Source: Brachypodium distachyon | Lineage: Eukaryota > Streptophyta > Magnoliopsida > Poales > Poaceae | Length of the DNA stretch: 64,000 nt | Assembly: GCF_000005505.3 (NCBI RefSeq) | Contig: NC_016132.3 | Location: 29,030,914 to 29,094,913, forward strand | Direction: 5' to 3' | Part shown: one piece after another, positions 63,200-64,000 of the stretch | Numbering within the stretch: position 1 is the stretch's first letter | Layout of the letters: each line of letters starts with the position of its first letter | Notes under the pieces: model-generated | Database searches by the model: none | Told to the model about the DNA's origin: nothing | The model's input: only the letters and a program-made list of their open reading frames with translations | Translations under genes and position numbers: made by a program

Positions 63200-64000
63200 T
63201 GATGCGGGTGCGGGTGGCCCGATCTTTCGATGAGATTGGTAACTCTCGATTTGGGTAGGAGGTGACGTTGACGATCCGACTACGGCCTAGGAGGCAGCGC
63301 CTTACCAATCGATACACCAACTCCAAAGGGTTATTGATCACGCGGGGACACGATCAACCTGACCACGAAGGTCTTTGTTCCTGCAAGCAATCGAAGAACA
63401 AGCAAGAACAAGATAAATAGAGGATGCAATCTAAAATTGCGAATATACTATATCAAACCAATGTCTCAACGAGACGATAAGTTGGGGTTCCGAAAGCGGT
63501 AAAACAGGTGGTCTAACCGACACACGCGATTACACGAAGTAGTAGCGATGGCTAACTTTTAACTAAACAAAACCCAAGGCTCTTTAGGGGGGCTCATGGG
63601 GTATATAAAGGAGGAGGGAGAGATATTTTCGTCCACCTTGAATAAGGAGTCCGAAATCCAACTCTATCTCTAACTTTCCTAACAAACTACAACTCTTTAG
63701 GAAACAGAAAAACAGATCCGTCAGCTTGTTTTGTCTGTCACGGTCAGCACGAGTCCAATCTCTTGATGGGGCCAGATCCGTTGGAAAGGTCTTGTAATTA
63801 CCTTTCCAACAAGTACTTGTTTGCTTGATTTGGACTCAGGATGCGGCCTGGGTGATTAAAACAAATTCAGGTCTCCTGGCAGCTCGGATCCGAATCGGAT
63901 TCAACTTTAATTCGTGATATCTTTCTCTAGCAAGCTCCGAATCATGTGCCGTTTGATTTGTTGGAAAGTACACTTGAAATCCTTCCCTCTCAGCTGTATG
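63200..64000 (-). repeat. LTR f (5' LTR), cut by the window edge
   Basis: Starts TGATGCGGGTGCGGG. 801 bp are visible of an expected 1,042. Confidence 0.93.

Larger units (their letters stand above)
59281..64000 (-). mobile_element. Gag-only CRM-like element (right end outside window)
   Basis: Order: 3' LTR (59281-60322), polypurine tract (60323-60338), gag, leader, PBS, 5' LTR (63200 to beyond 64000). It is inserted in chromovirus RT; the left flank is TTGTC. Its two LTRs share private variants (TGATGCGGG, GACTCAGGATG, GAGTCCAATC) and differ at about seven of the 800 comparable positions by eye, so insertion was recent. No pol domains between the LTRs. About 240 bp of the 5' LTR should lie beyond the window. 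Confidence 0.92.

Overview
This window looks like nuclear DNA from a grass (Poaceae). It is built almost entirely from nested Ty3/gypsy LTR retrotransposons. I found no convincing single-copy host gene, no rRNA gene, no satellite array and no CRISPR. The grass call rests on three things: Tat-lineage elements with an antisense ORF, CRM-clade (centromeric) elements of the cereal type, and a 240-bp insert of plastid DNA ending in the trnG-UCC 3' exon. The species cannot be named from the sequence alone.

Layout. 1-4257 holds minus-strand chromovirus (Tekay/Del-like) debris: an integrase core, a 3.1-kb LTR, then an integrase C-terminus with chromodomain. 4258-8893 is a decayed plus-strand Tat gag-pol, split by the plastid insert at about 6465-6705. 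8894-29586 is Tat 3'-side sequence (spacers, antisense coiled-coil ORFs, LTRs). It is split by a solo non-autonomous-type CRM LTR (10460-11501, TSD CACCC), a full-length autonomous-type CRM element (14258-22418, TSD TCGGC) and a truncated CRM relative (about 23736-25136). 29590-34886 is a second Tat gag-pol, joined by a deletion to its antisense ORF.

35165-50233 is one long LTR ('X', copy A). It is interrupted by a 3.26-kb solo LTR (35524-38784, TSD GCCAA) and by a mosaic of gag-only, non-autonomous CRM elements (39500-48839, TSD CCTCG). 50234-51567 is a Tat LTR with a gag start. 51568-55410 is LTR X copy B, followed by a tRNA-Met-type primer-binding site and an unidentified 180-codon reading frame. 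56057-59280 is another chromovirus (LTR, gag, protease, start of RT), interrupted at 59281 by one more gag-only CRM element that runs off the right edge.

How the parts relate. The autonomous-type CRM element and the gag-only elements share LTR outer ends, a leader with poly-purine tracts and a 24-bp minisatellite, and the PBS. This is the expected picture for a non-autonomous family mobilised by an autonomous partner. The gag-only elements keep 500-755-codon ORFs that run in frame into their own 3' LTR. CRM LTR pairs differ at only a handful to about a dozen positions by eye, so they are the youngest layer; the Tat and Tekay sequences are older and broken by stops, frameshifts and deletions. 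Several CRM-type insertions in 64 kb suggests a centromeric or pericentromeric location, which is inference.
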